Source of the DNA: Vitellaria paradoxa
Taxonomy: Eukaryota > Streptophyta > Magnoliopsida > Ericales > Sapotaceae
Reading direction: 5' to 3'
Assembly: GCA_019916065.1 (NCBI GenBank)
Contig: CM034234.1
Coordinates: 18,242,216-18,306,215, forward strand
DNA length: 64,000 nt
Shown here: in pieces, positions 1 through 12,230 of the stretch
Layout: the number at the start of each line of letters is the position of its first letter
How positions within the stretch are numbered: position 1 is the stretch's first letter
Program-made: the position numbers and the translations under genes
The notes under the pieces: generated by a model
Databases searched by the model: none
Told to the model about the DNA's origin: nothing
What the model saw: only the letters and a program-made list of their open reading frames with translations

Positions 1-965
1 CTTTCGCAGTTTTCAGCAACACCCCCGCCACAACCTTCACAATCTTCCGCAGTAAAAGTCCGTCAATAGTTTTTTTGATTGTTATGAATCATGAATTTTG
101 GTACATTACTAACATATTTTTGCTATAGATGGATATAGTAGCCCTTCTTTTTGGTACAGTGGTATACTTTTTGGTTGGGTTTTGGTATACATGATAAAAG
201 GGTATAGTTTCTGTTTTGGTATACATGGGACAATGGTGCAGGAGCCCATTTTAGTTTTTTGATTAGTGGGATTGATCTGTACCTGAAATGGATGGATAAT
301 GTAAAAGCCCACTCAAGTTTTTTGTTTAATGGGATTGATATATATGTATATGGATGGTTAATGTTACTAATGGAAATATTTTGCCAAGTTTATGCAATTT
401 GTCAAGTTAATTAGCTAGTTTTCTTTAATGGCTACTTCATATAATGTGGATGATATCAGTGTGTTGTAATTGAATGGGGATGTTAATGATCAGAATGTGT
501 GGGTGTGTTGTTTGTCAAAATATACAGGTTTGTTTTGTCAAAATGCAGCTATGTTGTTTATTGAATAGTCCATGAAAAGGATTAAATGTGGCTCATCTGG
601 AGGTAAAAAAATGATCAAAATGTATGAATGTGTTGTTTGTCTAAATAAACAGCTATGTTGTATCAAAAAGGGTATGTGTGTTAATTGAATCAGAAAGAGT
701 GAAATTTGAATCAAAATGGGTATGTGTGTTAATTGTTGAATAGTTTAGTGTGTTTTGTTCATGCAAAATGTTTTGTTTGTAATGAATGGTTCAAGAAAAT
801 GTTAGCTTAATGTTTACCAACCAAATATAAGGTTGCAACAAAGTTTTTTGCCCAAATTTATTCAACACTCAACTATCACTGGAGAGTATTCTTTTTCTTG
901 TCACCATTTGCAAACAGATAAGGCATAAACTTCTATCAACAAATGTCACCAACTTTTTGCCAAAG
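1..965. other. gene-free AT-rich stretch with degenerate short repeats
   Basis: I see no supported coding region here. Two stretches, about 473-560 and 610-665, share phrases such as TGTGTTGTTTGTC followed by an AAATA..ACAG..TATGTTG pattern, so a short segment has been duplicated and has drifted. The reading frames present are short and have no recognisable domain. Confidence 0.5.
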
Positions 966-1165
966 CACAATTCACTATCAATTTCATATTCATAAGCACA
1001 ATTCACTGTTAATAAAGTGAAGAGGATCACTATCAATTTTATATTCATAAGCATAATTCACTATTAATAAACGAAAGACGATCAATAATAATTTCATATT
1101 CATAATACAACATAATTGTAAGTCAATAAACTCAACGATCACTAACAATTACAAATTCATCATAC
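966..1165. repeat. 55-bp degenerate tandem repeat
   Basis: Two adjacent 55-bp units (997-1051 and 1052-1106) match closely. A half unit precedes them (966-996) and a weak copy follows (to about 1165). Each unit has a variant of CACAATTCACT near its start and ends in ATATTCATAA. The array lies just downstream of the broken GRF zinc-finger gene and could be part of its 3' region. Confidence 0.6.
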
Positions 1166-1193
1166 AAAATGAACATTTACAATGGACTAATTA

Positions 1194-1577
1194 TTAAAGT
1201 ATTTTTGCCAATATTACAACTAACACAATGAATATCATTCCCATGACAATTACAATTGAGAACAAGATAAGTTTTAGAACTTCTTGGTTAGCTTGCAAAC
1301 TCTGAAGTCTTGCATGAATTCCTCTAAATTCACTGATTACATAGGAAGGCATCGCTTCATTGGCTTCAATTAATTGCTTAACTTATCGGTTTTTATCCAT
1401 GAGTGGAGTAGTGTACCAAGAAAAGTAATTGCATTCCCTCTTAGCACATCTAAAATAAAGTTTGCCAGGGTTGTCTACCGACTTCGAAATAGCAACAACC
1501 GCTCTTTTTCCACATCTACACTGCCTATTACGATACTTCAATCTCAGATTGCTACATCCACTGCTGTTTGTTGACAT
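1194..1577 (-). pseudogene. GRF-type zinc-finger protein with C-terminal membrane anchor, in-frame stop
   Basis: Reading starts at ATG 1577-1575. The first 64 codons give a GRF-like zinc finger: Cys20 and Cys22, then Cys44, Cys49 and Trp54. A TAA stop at 1385-1383 follows codon 64. The same frame then continues without another stop to TAA 1196-1194, encoding about 62 more residues: a charged helical stretch, then a hydrophobic C-terminal segment rich in Ile, Val, Met and Leu. Small plant proteins with a GRF finger, a coiled coil and a C-terminal membrane segment are a known type, so the stop appears to split one former protein. The finger alone could still be made. Function is unknown in this family; GRF fingers are generally nucleic-acid binding. 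No intron is needed to read it. Confidence 0.6.
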
Positions 1578-2699
1578 GTTACTATCATGTAAGGAAAAAA
1601 ATAGACAAAGGGAAAAAAAAAAAGGAATAAAAACACAAAAAATTCTTCTTTGTGGCATTTTTTCAAATTTTTTTTTGGTAAGTGCATTTTTTCAAATACC
1701 TTTAATGTAGCCTCTTTTATGAGGAGTACACTATTTTTGTCTTTCAATCAAAACAAACATCCCTCATTTCTTTCATATTTTGATTGCCCGAAATTTATAA
1801 GCCTTTATTTTAATATAAATCTCTCATTTCAATTCATCACCCTTAGTTTAGCAGCAATGTCAGTAGTGGGTTTGAAATTTTAATTACAAAAAATTATTTT
1901 CTTTTGGTGATAAATTCTGAGAATGGCAGTTAAAAAATTATTTCAACAACACAAAAACCACATAATTCCATTCAATATGATATCAATTCCAACAAAGGAC
2001 CCCCAATGTTAAACTCTCTAAATTTATTCATCACAACCAAATTTCACAAATCAAACCCACATTAAAGTCAATTAAAACAAAGAATAAAAAAAATCATCTT
2101 CCAAAAACTCTTACTTATCAAAACAGTAGACAAAATTAAATGCCCAACAAATTGAACCAGAGTATCATGTGGAGATTTCAAATTCCAGCAGCATCACTCA
2201 ACTTCAAATTCAAATTTTTTCTTTTAATACAAAAAAATATTAAATGGAAGTTAAAACCCAACAATAGACGAAGAAAAATTTACTATACCTTTCATATAAC
2301 GAACGTTGTTTAACAAATTTGGTGAACCCTAACCTAAAAGAGGCGTTGAGCGAACTAACAGGGAGAAATCTGGCAAAAGACAGAGAGAATCAATGGAGCT
2401 TAGCTTAGTTCTTCAACCGAGATTAAGTCGAGATATAGTGTCGTCCGAGATCGGGTTATTCTGACTTCTCAGTTGGGCATTGTCACAGATGGAGAAGGGA
2501 GGGATTTAATGCTTTACAATGCCTAACGGTTTATTTAAAGGGCATTTGAGTCATTTCACAAATGCTAACAGGGAACAAAAGGGTAAAAATGGTATTTTGA
2601 TAACACATTATTGCTGACGTCATCATTTTTAGGTCAAATCCTAACGGCAGGGAGACGGAAGGAGGTCGGGGTTACAAACATTTTAAAATAAAGGAGGTT
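1578..2699. other. gene-free stretch
   Basis: AT-rich DNA up to about 2300, followed by a more mixed-composition segment (2330-2560) that could be the former promoter or leader of the minus-strand zinc-finger gene. No coding region or structured repeat is supported. Confidence 0.4.
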
Positions 2700-2774
2700 A
2701 ATGTCTTTTTCAAATGTTGAGGGGATTCATGTGTAATTTTACAAATGTTCAGGGGGCCTAGACGTAATTTACCC
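2700..2774 (+). repeat. transposon-end-like repeat, copy 1
   Basis: Read on the minus strand, this segment begins GGGTAAATTACGTCTAGG and continues with two CATTTG-type blocks. A second copy at 18945-19013 in the same orientation aligns over about 68 bp at roughly 70 percent identity. Ends of this kind are common on non-autonomous plant DNA transposons. I could not find the matching left end in the window. Confidence 0.4.
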
Positions 2775-2858
2775 AAAAAAAATTTATCCCTAATTTAATT
2801 AATTAATTAAAAAAAAACTTCCATTCCTTCTTTCTCTTTCAACCGTAAATACAGAGTG

Positions 2859-2868
2859 TATATATATA
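2859..2868 (+). promoter_or_regulatory. TATA-like box of the interrupted host locus
   Basis: TATATATAAA lies about 58 bp upstream of the retrotransposon insertion point. A pyrimidine-rich leader-like sequence follows. If the element is removed, the first ATG downstream is at 16902, about 36 bp past the insertion. The arrangement suggests the element landed in the 5' leader of a former transcription unit. Evidence is positional only. Confidence 0.3.
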
Positions 2869-2925
2869 AATTCAATTCAAAACCCAAATTCAATCACTTC
2901 CCTCGGTTCAGCTCATTCATCTAAG

Positions 2926-2930
2926 AGAAG
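2926..2930. repeat. target-site duplication, left copy (AGAAG)
   Basis: AGAAG directly precedes the 5' LTR and is repeated directly after the 3' LTR at 16865-16869. A 5-bp duplication is the normal size for Ty3/gypsy integration. Confidence 0.95.
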
Positions 2931-4454
2931 TGATTGGACATCAATTGATACATGTTTATACATTCAAATTACACTTGCACACATCATAAAAAGACATAAA
3001 ATCTATGTTTTGTGCAGGTTTCATCTCTATATCTCCAAAGTGGATTGTGTGTTGATTTCCATCACAAGAACAAGAAATTAAGCTACATTGAGGATGTTGA
3101 GAAGAAAGCATGCTGCACAACACATCAAAGGATTGAAGCTATTTCAGAAGAAGAAGAAAATTCAGTTGAAATCAGTGCAAAGAAATCAGAATCACTATTC
3201 TGGAAATTTCTGCAGCAGGGGATCGTATTCGAATATGGGTTTACTGTATTCGAATATGAGCTTCTTCACAGCAACGAATTCCATGTGACCCCAACTTCCC
3301 CACGTGATGTAATCTGCAATCCAGGGAGGGCAAATCAGGAAAAGATATAGGAGAGAGAAGAAGCCATCATGAAGGGAACATTCGGTTAGAGGAGAGAGAA
3401 AGAGATAAGGAGAGAGAAGGAAGAAAGAAGTGGGAGGAGACCCACACGACATAGGATACAGAGGGCATTCGGCTGAGATTGTTCAGATTTCGTAGAGAGA
3501 GTTTTAGAGAGTTTTTCATTGAGAGTTCAGAGTTTTATATTGGAATTTTAATTCAGCATTGGAGTTTTGGAGATTTACACATTGAATTCATTCCAATTTC
3601 TGTAATCAGATTTTGAAGTCTAAATCCATTTAACTTTCAATTTCAGATTGCAATGTCTTCCAATCAGATTTCCATTTCTGTTTTTCTTCTTTTCAACATG
3701 CTCGGCTAAGTTTTCTTGAGCCAAGGCAAGGGTAATGCCCTTCCAATGAATCTCAAGTGGCCGAACTTCATGAATTTACCTTGAGTTTTTATGGTTATCA
3801 AATCAATTTGCAGCTGGGTGTCTTAGAACTCATTGATTCAAGACCCGATTAATCCAAATTTGTATATCCTATTGATGAGTTCATAGGTGTTGCTTAACTT
3901 AGAACTCTCATGACATTGTTGTATGTGGGTTGCTAGAATTAGAACTCCTATTGTCCTTAAAATAGGTTATGCACATTGAGTGTTTAATCCATGGTTTGTT
4001 TCAATTGAAATTAGTTTTCTCAAAAATCAGTACAAATTGATTTGGTAAATTTATAAGCTCTTGGCACTTGAAATTCATTTGGATTGGTATTAAACTTGCC
4101 TTGCTCAACCTTTTTATCATTTAATCTTTTAGTTTAAATTCACTTTGCTTTTGGAAAGTTAGTTCAAAATCATCAACCAACCAAATCAGATTTTAATTTT
4201 CTATTTTACATTTTTCTGTGAGTAGTGTTTTGCCAAATTAATCTCCATTAGAGTCATTCACTTCATTGCTCCCTAGATCCCTGTGGAAATGACCTGGGAC
4301 TTACCAGTTATTTTGTGCTTCAACCACACCTTGCACTTGGGGGAAAACTTGTCTTGACTTACCTCACTTAACATTTTCTTTAACTTTGAATTTATAATCT
4401 GAATTTTCATTTGAGCTTTTATCTTGAAGTGAGGTAATTAAACAAGAACAAGCA
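2931..4454 (+). repeat. 5' LTR (1524 bp)
   Basis: Starts TGATTGGACATC and ends AACAAGCA, so it is bounded by TG...CA. Its twin at 15341-16864 has the same length. The two differ only at about 3402-3407 (two compensating one-base indels in a GA-rich tract) and at 3452 and 3454 (substitutions). A GA-rich tract spans about 3349-3425. Two TATTCGAATA palindromes lie at 3226 and 3247. A 112-codon open frame at 3012-3350 is conserved only because the LTRs are identical, and I do not call it a gene. Confidence 0.96.
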
Positions 4455-4462
4455 CAATTTTA

Positions 4463-4482
4463 TGGCGCCGTTGCCGGGGATC
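4463..4482 (+). other. primer binding site, tRNA-Asp(GUC)
   Basis: TGGCGCCGTTGCCGGGGATC is complementary to the 3' end of plant tRNA-Asp, including the CCA tail. It starts 8 nt after the LTR end. This tRNA would prime minus-strand cDNA synthesis. Use of tRNA-Asp is typical of Athila and Tat lineages. Confidence 0.92.
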
Positions 4483-4785
4483 TTTGAGAAGCAATGGTGT
4501 TTTGAGCCTTTGGAGCATTGACTGGCAGTACATCTCACCATCATCTTCAACAACAGAGCTGCTTAACTTGTTGAGTAACTTTGTTTCATCTCTATTTCTA
4601 TTTCTTTTATAGTTTTAGTTGTTAGTTTAGTTTTAGAACTGCTTGCATCTGAATCCTGAAATTCTGATTCGAATCTGTTTCATCTGATATTCGAATACGG
4701 CTGCATTTCTCTGCTGAGAGCTGTAGTTGCAATTCTCTGTGAATCAGTAGATGAAATTGTGAAGTTAGGAGTTTAGATTGGAGTT
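4483..4785 (+). other. retrotransposon leader between primer site and gag
   Basis: About 300 bp with no coding signal. It contains a pair of palindromes, GATTCGAATC at 4666 and TATTCGAATA at 4688, in the place where packaging or dimerisation signals of retroelement RNA usually lie. Confidence 0.5.
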
Positions 4786-7700
4786 TTGTTTCAGTCTGAA
4801 ATTCTGTTTATGCTTTTAAGGTCTGGTAAACTTGTTGGAAACAGATTTGAATTGCATTCTCCATCTTCTCTTGCTGAATTGATTGAATTTTCTGCACTAC
4901 ATTCCCAATCTGAATTTTCTGTTGCACATATGGATCCACCACCACCTGTTCTGCCGGAAGGAAGTGTTCAAGGAGAGAATGATCAAATGGATCAAAATAT
5001 CCTTAGACCTCTCCGAGAATATCTTTATCCAGCTAGACAAACCACTCCATCTTGCATTGTTCTTCCAAATGGACATCAGAATTTTTATCTTAAACCTGGA
5101 ACAATTCAGCTGTTACCAACTTTTCATGGCATGGACTCAGAAAATCCTTATATGCATATGAAAGAATTCGAAGATGTTTGTGGAACTTGCATGGATAGGA
5201 ATGTTAATGAGGACATGGTTAGGCTTAAATTATTTCCATTTTCATTGAAAGACAAGGCAAAAATGTGGTTGAATTCACTTGAGCCTAGATCAATAGGTAC
5301 TTGGAGAGACATGCAAACAAAATTTTTGAAGAAGTATTTTCCTGCAAATAGAACTGTGATTCTTCAACAGCAAATAATGAATTTTGTGTGTAAATCCAAT
5401 GAAACATTTGCTCAAGCATGGGAAAGATTCAAGGAATTATTGCAAGCATGTCCACATCATGGTTTTGAATCTTGGAGAATTGTTAATTTTTTCCATAATG
5501 CATTAACTCCAAATCTGAAAATGTTGGTTGCCACCATGTGTAATGGTGAATTCTATGACAAAACTGCTGAAGAGGCTTTACATTTCTTTGATGCTTTAGC
5601 TGAAAACACTAAACAGTGGGAGGTAGTCTCCCCATTTTGTTCTGAATTTTCTGACAGATCAAATGATAGAGGAAAGCTCCATCTCAATGAGGCAGATGAT
5701 GTTGGAGCTAGGCTGGCTGCATTGTCAAGAAAGATTGAATTGATGGAGCAAAAGAAGCAAACATTGAAGGAGAGTGAAGTGAAGTGTGTGATGTGTGAAA
5801 CCGCAGACCACAGGACTGATGATTGCCCAACACTTCCAGCCTTTAAGGAAGTTCTCTATGGTCAAGCAAATCCCACACAAGCTGCAAGACCCTTCAATCA
5901 AAATCAGGGGATGAACACATATTCGCAAGGCCATAGTCCATATTCGAATAGCTACAACCCTGGCTACAGAAATCATCCAAACCTTTCTTGGAAAGCAGAA
6001 GCACAGAACCAACAATACCAACCTCAACAAAATGTGCAACCCCAACCATTTCCTCCTCAGCCTTTTCAACCTCAGCAGAATTCAAATTTTTATCAGCCAC
6101 CTCACAAAAGATCTTTGGAAGACACCTTGCAACAATTTATGCAAGGGCAGATTGGAACCAACAATCAGAATTCCAAGTTTCAAGAGCAGACAAACAGGGC
6201 CATGGAAGACATCCGAAGTCAATTGTCAAAGCTAACTCAAGCTTTAACTATCAGAGAATCAGGAAAGCTTCCATCTCAGCCAAGACCAAATCCTACAAGC
6301 CAAGTTCATTTCAGTGAATCATCTTCATCTGCTGCAAATGAAAATCTGGAGCATGTACAAGCTGTTTCAACATTGAGAAGTGGTAAGCAAATTGTCAAGC
6401 CAGATTACAAACCACCTGCTGAAGAAATTGAGGAAGAAAATGAGCAAGAAATCATGAAAAATGAAGAAGAGGTGCAGCTGAAACAGAAATTGGACAGCAA
6501 AACAGAAAGTGAACAGAAACAGAAATTTAGCACTTCTGAGAAAGAAGTCATGTTTCAGAATGAAGAGCAAGAATTGAAGCAAAATGAAAGACTAATTGGG
6601 AACAACAAGTTGGACAGACAATTTGAGGAAAAGCAGAATCTGAATCAAGAAAATCAGGAAATTCTGATGCAGCCAGAGGGATATTCGAATACCAGCAAGC
6701 AACATTCGAATAGCAGTAAGCAGCAAATCAGAATCCAGAGAACAGAACAGGTAAATTCTGAAAATAAAGAGGAAATTTCTGACAATAAGAAAATAATTTC
6801 TGAAGAAAATCAGTTTGAAAAGAGTGAGAAAGATTTTGAAAATAAAGAAATTTTGAATAAAACCAATTTGGACAAATCTGAATTTTTTCCAAAACTCCCA
6901 TTTCCACAAAGATTGAACAAAGCCAAGAAAGAGAATTTGAATTCTGACATCTATGAATTGTTCAAACAAGTCAGAATCAATATTCCCTTACTTGATGCAA
7001 TTAAACAAAATCCATCATATGGAAAATTTTTGAAAGATTTGTGCACTGTCAAGAGGAAAATGAATGTGAAAGAAAGAGCATTTTTGACTGAACAAGTGAG
7101 CTCCATTTTGCAATTTAAAACTCCTCCCAAATATAAAGATCCAGGTTGCCCCACCATAGCCTGCTTAATTGGGAATCAAAGGGTAGATCAAGCTTTGCTA
7201 GATTTAGGTGCAAGTGTCAACCTCTTACCATTCACTGTTTACAAACAGCTGGGGTTGGGAGAACTTAGACCTACAAGGGTGACATTACAACTTGCTGATA
7301 GGTCAGTTAAAGTCCCTAGGGGTGTGGTTGAGGATGTCTTGATTCAAGTGGATCATTTTTACTTTCCAGTGGACTTCATAGTGTTAGACACTCAGCCCAT
7401 TCAAGGGAACCAACCAGCTGTACCTGTTATCCTAGGAAGACCATTTTTGGCCACCTCAAATGCCTTGATCAATTGTAGAACTGGAGTTATCAAGCTCTCC
7501 TTTGGAAACATGACAATTGAGAAAAACATCTTTAAGGTGACCAAGCAGCCGAGTGATTATGAGGAGGTAGAGGAAGTTGATTGGATTCAAACAACCACTC
7601 AAGATCACTTTGATAGAGAGTATTTTGATGACCCTTTGGAGAAAGCTTTAGTGAATAATGAGCAAGTAGATTTCCTAGCTGATTTTGACTTGGAGAATTG

Positions 7701-8085
7701 TGAGGGAGGAGAATTTGAGGAAATGAAAAATTCAGTGCTGATGATGAATCAGTGGAGACCAACTGTTGAGTCTTTAGAGCTGCCCATAGCCAAGCCTTTG
7801 TCATTTTTGGACCAGCCACCAAAACCTGAGAGAAAACCTTTGCCAAGTGACTTGAAATATGTATTTTTAGGTGAGGGAGAGTCCTATCCAGCTGTCATTT
7901 CATCTCAGCTGAGTTTGGACCAAGAAAATAGACTTGTGGAAGTCTTGAGGAAGCATAGAGGAGCTTTGGGCTGGACCATAGCAGACCTGCAAGGAATCAG
8001 TCCACTGATTTGCACCCATAGGATATTCTTGGAGGAGAGGCCAAGCCTATTAGGCAAATGCAAAGGAGACTCAATCCCAACATGA
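4786..8085 (+). CDS. gag: gag and aspartic protease polyprotein (Athila type), 3' end out of frame
   Basis: An 1099-codon ORF. A second in-frame ATG at 4930 (residue 49, before a proline run) may be the real start. Residues about 110-280 are a retrotransposon gag (capsid) domain. A CCHC zinc knuckle has Cys334, Cys337, His342 and Cys347. Then comes a Gln/Pro-rich region and a long Glu/Gln/Lys/Asn-rich linker (about 560-715). The aspartic protease follows with DLGAS at 806-810, where Athila proteins have Leu in place of the usual Thr or Ser. After about 8037 the frame is wrong: the conserved lead-in to the reverse transcriptase continues one base back in the next ORF, so one G appears to be missing in a GAG-rich stretch. 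Gag packages element RNA in cytoplasmic particles; the protease matures the polyprotein. Confidence 0.9.
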   Translation: MFQSEILFMLLRSGKLVGNRFELHSPSSLAELIEFSALHSQSEFSVAHMDPPPPVLPEGSVQGENDQMDQNILRPLREYLYPARQTTPSCIVLPNGHQNFYLKPGTIQLLPTFHGMDSENPYMHMKEFEDVCGTCMDRNVNEDMVRLKLFPFSLKDKAKMWLNSLEPRSIGTWRDMQTKFLKKYFPANRTVILQQQIMNFVCKSNETFAQAWERFKELLQACPHHGFESWRIVNFFHNALTPNLKMLVATMCNGEFYDKTAEEALHFFDALAENTKQWEVVSPFCSEFSDRSNDRGKLHLNEADDVGARLAALSRKIELMEQKKQTLKESEVKCVMCETADHRTDDCPTLPAFKEVLYGQANPTQAARPFNQNQGMNTYSQGHSPYSNSYNPGYRNHPNLSWKAEAQNQQYQPQQNVQPQPFPPQPFQPQQNSNFYQPPHKRSLEDTLQQFMQGQIGTNNQNSKFQEQTNRAMEDIRSQLSKLTQALTIRESGKLPSQPRPNPTSQVHFSESSSSAANENLEHVQAVSTLRSGKQIVKPDYKPPAEEIEEENEQEIMKNEEEVQLKQKLDSKTESEQKQKFSTSEKEVMFQNEEQELKQNERLIGNNKLDRQFEEKQNLNQENQEILMQPEGYSNTSKQHSNSSKQQIRIQRTEQVNSENKEEISDNKKIISEENQFEKSEKDFENKEILNKTNLDKSEFFPKLPFPQRLNKAKKENLNSDIYELFKQVRINIPLLDAIKQNPSYGKFLKDLCTVKRKMNVKERAFLTEQVSSILQFKTPPKYKDPGCPTIACLIGNQRVDQALLDLGASVNLLPFTVYKQLGLGELRPTRVTLQLADRSVKVPRGVVEDVLIQVDHFYFPVDFIVLDTQPIQGNQPAVPVILGRPFLATSNALINCRTGVIKLSFGNMTIEKNIFKVTKQPSDYEEVEEVDWIQTTTQDHFDREYFDDPLEKALVNNEQVDFLADFDLENCEGGEFEEMKNSVLMMNQWRPTVESLELPIAKPLSFLDQPPKPERKPLPSDLKYVFLGEGESYPAVISSQLSLDQENRLVEVLRKHRGALGWTIADLQGISPLICTHRIFLEERPSLLGKCKGDSIPT

Positions 8086-10733
8086 AAGAGGTTGTTAGAG
8101 GGGAGGTAATCAAGCTTTTGGATGCTGGAATTATCTACCCCATCTCAGATTCTAAGTGGGTAAGTCCAACTCAGGTAGTGCCTAAGAAATCTGGAGTGAC
8201 TGTGATTAAGAATGAAAAAGAGGAATTAGTTCCAATGCGCATCCAAACAGGATGGCGCATGTGCATAGATTATAGAAAGTTGAATGCAGTCACAAGGAAA
8301 GATCATTTCCCTCTTCCATTCCTAGATCAGGTATTGGAAAGAGTGGCAGGGCATGCATTTTACTGTTTCTTGGATGGTTACTCTGGGTATAATCAGATTG
8401 AGATTGCATTGGAGGATCAGGAAAAGACCACATTCACTTGCCCATTTGGCACATTTGCATATAGGCGTATGCCTTTTGGTCTTTGCAATGCTCCTGCAAC
8501 ATTTCAGAGATGTATGATGAGTCTGTTTAGTGATTTTGTAGAGAGATTCCTTGAAGTTTTTATGGATGACTTTTCAGTATATGGCAGTGACTTTGATACA
8601 TGTTTGGGAAACTTAGAGAAGGTTTTGATTAGATGTGAGGAGAAAAACTTGGTTTTGAATTGGGAAAAATGCCACTTTATGGTAACTCATGGAATTGTCC
8701 TTGGCCACATAGTGTCTTCTAGGGGGATAGAAGTAGACAAAGCTAAAGTGGAAATTATTCAAAAACTTCCTACCCCTAGATGTGTTAAGGATATCAGATC
8801 ATTCCTTGGCCATGCTGGGTTTTATAGAAGGTTTATTGCATCATTCAGTGCCATTGCTAGACCTTTGTGCAACCTTCTATCCCAGGATGTCCCCTTTGAT
8901 TGGACACCAGAGTGTCAGGCCTCATTTGATAGACTTAAGAGTTTGCTCACCTCAGCTCCCATTATGCAGCCACCAGACTGGACTTTACCATTTGAGATCA
9001 TGTGTGATGCTAGTGATTGTGCCATTGGTGCAGTGCTAGGACAGAGGAGGGATAGGAGACCACATGTGTTGTACTATGCTAGCAAAACCCTTAGTGAAGC
9101 ACAAAGGAATTACACTACTACTGAGAAGGAGTTGCTAGCAGTAGTATATGCTTTGGACAAGTTCAGATCATACCTGGTAGGTTCTCATGTCATAGTATAC
9201 ACTGACCATGCTGCTTTGAAGTATCTCTTGACCAAACCTGATGCTAAGCCTAGACTTATTAGATGGATTCTTCTGCTTCAAGAATTTGATTTAGAAATCA
9301 AGGACAAAAAGGGAGTTGAAAATGTAGTTGCTGATCACCTTTCTAGACTCCCACATCAAGATTTAGCATCCTTTGATTCTCCCATCAATGAGACATTCCC
9401 TGATGAGCAGTTGTTCCACATAGACTCTTCTGAGGTACCTTGGTTTGCAGATATAGCCAACTACCTAGCTTCAGGTATTGTGCCTTCTCACTGGACCATG
9501 TTGGATAGAAGAAAGTTCTTTAGGAATGTGAGACACTTTTTCTGGGATGACCCTTATTTGTTTAAGTATTGCTCAGATCAAGTCATAAGGAGATGCATAC
9601 CCGAGAGTGAAGTACAGAGTGTCATTAGTTTTTGTCATACTCTTGCATGTGGAGGTCATTTTTCAGCTAGGAAGACAGTGGCAAAGATTTTACAGAGTGG
9701 ATTGTTTTGGCCTACCATGTTTAGGGATGTGCATGCCTTTTGTGTTGCTTGTGATAGGTGTCAAAGGCTTGGTAAGATCACTAGGAGAAACATGATGCCA
9801 CTTCACCCCATTTATGTGCTTGATATCTTTGATTGTTGGGGTATGGATTTTATGGGACCATTTGTGAATTCATTTGGCAATGAGTATATCTTAGTGGCAG
9901 TGGATTATGTTTCAAAGTGGATAGAAGCTATACCAACTAAGACCAATGACCACAAGGTAGTGATAAAATTTTTGAAGGAAAATGTGTTTTCAAGATTTGG
10001 AATGCCAAAGGCCATGATAAGTGATAGGGGAACACATTTTTGCAATAGACATGTTGGTCTTTTGATGAAGAAGTATGGGGTGTTACATAAGGTTGGAACA
10101 TCTTACCATCCCCAAACAAGTGGACAAGCCGAGTTGGCCAATAGAGAGATCAAGAGAATCATTGAAAAAACAGTGAATCCCACAAGGAAAGATTGGTCTT
10201 TGAAATTGGTTGATGCACTTTGGGCTTATAGGACTGCCTACAAGACTATCCTAGGCATGTCTCCTTATAGGTTAGTGTATGGAAAAGCTTGTCATCTTCC
10301 TGTGGAACTTGAACACAAGGCTTTTTGGGCAGTGAGACACTTTAATGAGAGCATCACTGAATCTGGTTTTCAAAGAAAATTGCAACTAAATGAGCTTGAG
10401 GAGATTAGAAATGATGCATATGAGAATGCTAAGATCACCAAGGATAGAGTGAAGAAATGGCATGATACACATATTCTCAAAAGAGAGTTGTTTGTGGGTC
10501 AAAAGGTCTTGTTATATGACTCAAGGTTACACTTGTTTCCCGGGAAATTGAAGTCCAGATGGAGTGGTCCATATGTGATTCAGAATATCACTGAGTTTGG
10601 GGCTGTTGACATTCAAAATCCAACCTCCAAAAATGTTTTTAGAGTGAATGGACAGAGATTGAAAGAGTATAATGAGAATTTTGTTGCTGAAGTGGAGAGT
10701 TGGGATCTTGAAGATCCCCCAAATTCTGTTTGA
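8058..10733 (+). CDS. pol: reverse transcriptase, RNase H and integrase (Athila type)
   Basis: An 891-codon ORF overlapping the gag-protease ORF by 28 bp in the -1 frame. The listed ATG is only the first in this frame; the natural protein is most likely a fusion with the upstream ORF. Reverse transcriptase has catalytic Asp106 (FLDG) and FMDD at 168-171. RNase H has Asp317, Glu358, Asp383 and Asp426. Integrase has a zinc module (His527, His534, Cys565, Cys568) and the D,D-35-E triad at Asp597, Asp656 and Glu692. The C-terminus has a GPY-type module (about GPYVI) and no chromodomain. All catalytic residues are intact. It would copy element RNA into DNA and insert it into the genome. Confidence 0.93.
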   Translation: MQRRLNPNMKEVVRGEVIKLLDAGIIYPISDSKWVSPTQVVPKKSGVTVIKNEKEELVPMRIQTGWRMCIDYRKLNAVTRKDHFPLPFLDQVLERVAGHAFYCFLDGYSGYNQIEIALEDQEKTTFTCPFGTFAYRRMPFGLCNAPATFQRCMMSLFSDFVERFLEVFMDDFSVYGSDFDTCLGNLEKVLIRCEEKNLVLNWEKCHFMVTHGIVLGHIVSSRGIEVDKAKVEIIQKLPTPRCVKDIRSFLGHAGFYRRFIASFSAIARPLCNLLSQDVPFDWTPECQASFDRLKSLLTSAPIMQPPDWTLPFEIMCDASDCAIGAVLGQRRDRRPHVLYYASKTLSEAQRNYTTTEKELLAVVYALDKFRSYLVGSHVIVYTDHAALKYLLTKPDAKPRLIRWILLLQEFDLEIKDKKGVENVVADHLSRLPHQDLASFDSPINETFPDEQLFHIDSSEVPWFADIANYLASGIVPSHWTMLDRRKFFRNVRHFFWDDPYLFKYCSDQVIRRCIPESEVQSVISFCHTLACGGHFSARKTVAKILQSGLFWPTMFRDVHAFCVACDRCQRLGKITRRNMMPLHPIYVLDIFDCWGMDFMGPFVNSFGNEYILVAVDYVSKWIEAIPTKTNDHKVVIKFLKENVFSRFGMPKAMISDRGTHFCNRHVGLLMKKYGVLHKVGTSYHPQTSGQAELANREIKRIIEKTVNPTRKDWSLKLVDALWAYRTAYKTILGMSPYRLVYGKACHLPVELEHKAFWAVRHFNESITESGFQRKLQLNELEEIRNDAYENAKITKDRVKKWHDTHILKRELFVGQKVLLYDSRLHLFPGKLKSRWSGPYVIQNITEFGAVDIQNPTSKNVFRVNGQRLKEYNENFVAEVESWDLEDPPNSV

Positions 10734-12230
10734 ATGGAGGAAGAATTCTGATTTTGTATCATAGTAGTGTAGGTTCTGTTATGTTTTTGATTTTCTGTTT
10801 TCTTTGGTTTTTGTAATTTTCTTTCTTTCATCTAAAAAAAAAAAAAAAAAAAAGAAAAATTTTCAGTTTGCAAGTTTTAACACATTGGTTTCAGCAAGTT
10901 CATGAAGAATTGAGAATTTCTGCTTTATGTTTTACTGATATGTGAATTTTCAAAGGTTGGAACTGACATGTGCTATTTGAGGTAGCAACATCACTTGTGG
11001 TGGACCTACTTGAGAGTCAAGTGGAATAAATGCATTGGCTTGATGTGTTTTGGGAGTATAATGCATTAACCAAAGTGGGTAGCACATGCTTTCAAATTGT
11101 TTCAGAATGCAGCCAAAGAATTTCAATTGAGCAAGCTCCATTAAGGATCAAGTCACATCAGCAGGTGCAACAAAGACTGATCAAATCTGGTACTGCTATT
11201 AAGTCCAAATCATCTCATTTGAATAGCTGAATAGTCATTTGAATAGGCCATCTGAGCACAAAATCTCATCTGTGAACAGCAACCCATCTTGCATACTTAC
11301 TGATTTCTTGCATATCTTGGTTGTTTGTGATGCTTGGCAAAACCTCATTGATCTTTAATTACACTCACCCCAGTTTGTGTTGTTTTGGTTCTACTGATTT
11401 GCATTTTCTTTGAGAATATTGCATTGAACAAGTTGGGGGGAGCAATTGTTTTGGTAATACCTTGGAGTTTCAGCTGGTCTACATCACTCAAACATGTTAA
11501 CCTTAAACTCAGCAGGTACCCTTTTTCCCTTTGCACTTTATTCCAGATTGATTGACTTGTTTGTGCATTGAGGACAATGCTTGTTTTAGTTGGGGGGGGA
11601 CACAATCTGAGTTTGTGAATGTGAATAATTTTGCTGAAATTTGCTGAATTGGGTGATTGGATATGATCAGAATGTTTTGAATATGATTTGGAATTGCTTG
11701 AATTGAATTAAGATCATGCTTATGTCAGTTTGAGTTTGCATATGTTGAAAATTTGAAAAAAAAAAAAAAAATTTTTTTGAAACTTTGGAAAAATTGCAAA
11801 ACTTCTTCTTGAATTAGTTGTTCTTTTGAAATAATTTTCGAATCTTAGCTGTTGGCAAAACTTAATTTGAGTATTCTTAAGAAATGGAGAAGAATTTCTG
11901 GTTTTCTGGACACTGGAATTGCAAAGTGCTGATAACCCGTATTCGAATATGGGTCTGGGTATTCGAATATGATGTCAGTTTTAAATCCTGTATATACCCG
12001 TAAGTGGCCCCATTTAAGGTCCTGTTCTATTCGAATACGAGCCCTGGTGCCCACAACCCTGAAACCTTCACCATTCCACATCTTCTTCCAGCCTTTTACT
12101 TTCAGATTATCTGAGTGAGATTTTGAGTTGACATTGAAGGGAAGATTCAGATACAGAGCTGCGATTGAAGAAGCTAGGGTTTACAGCTTGGAGAATTTCT
12201 GATAAAGGGTGGAAAATCAACTGAAGCAAA
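10734..12230 (+). other. non-coding spacer between pol and third ORF
   Basis: About 1.5 kb without a supported gene. It contains an A-rich tract (about 10834-10859), two copies of the polypurine-tract decamer AGTTGGGGGG (11431-11440 and 11588-11597), palindrome pairs at 11216/11236 and 11940/11960, and a single copy at 12028. It could hold the promoter or splice acceptor for a subgenomic RNA of the third ORF; neither can be shown from sequence alone. Confidence 0.6.

Noticed and set aside
3226..3256. Heat-shock elements as an explanation for the TTCGAA palindromes
   Set aside because: Heat-shock elements need inverted GAA/TTC units separated by two bases. Here the units abut, so the match is poor.
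3012..3350. 112-codon open frame in the LTR, repeated at 15422-15760
   Set aside because: It is repeated only because the LTRs are nearly identical. There is no recognisable domain, and it spans the paired palindromes and promoter region.
6367..6969. Phe-rich open frames on the minus strand of gag
   Set aside because: They are shadows of the Glu/Lys/Gln-rich linker of the gag-protease ORF.
8032..8085. Programmed -1 frameshifting between gag-protease and pol
   Set aside because: No slippery heptamer is visible and related elements read through in one frame, so a one-base loss is the simpler reading.
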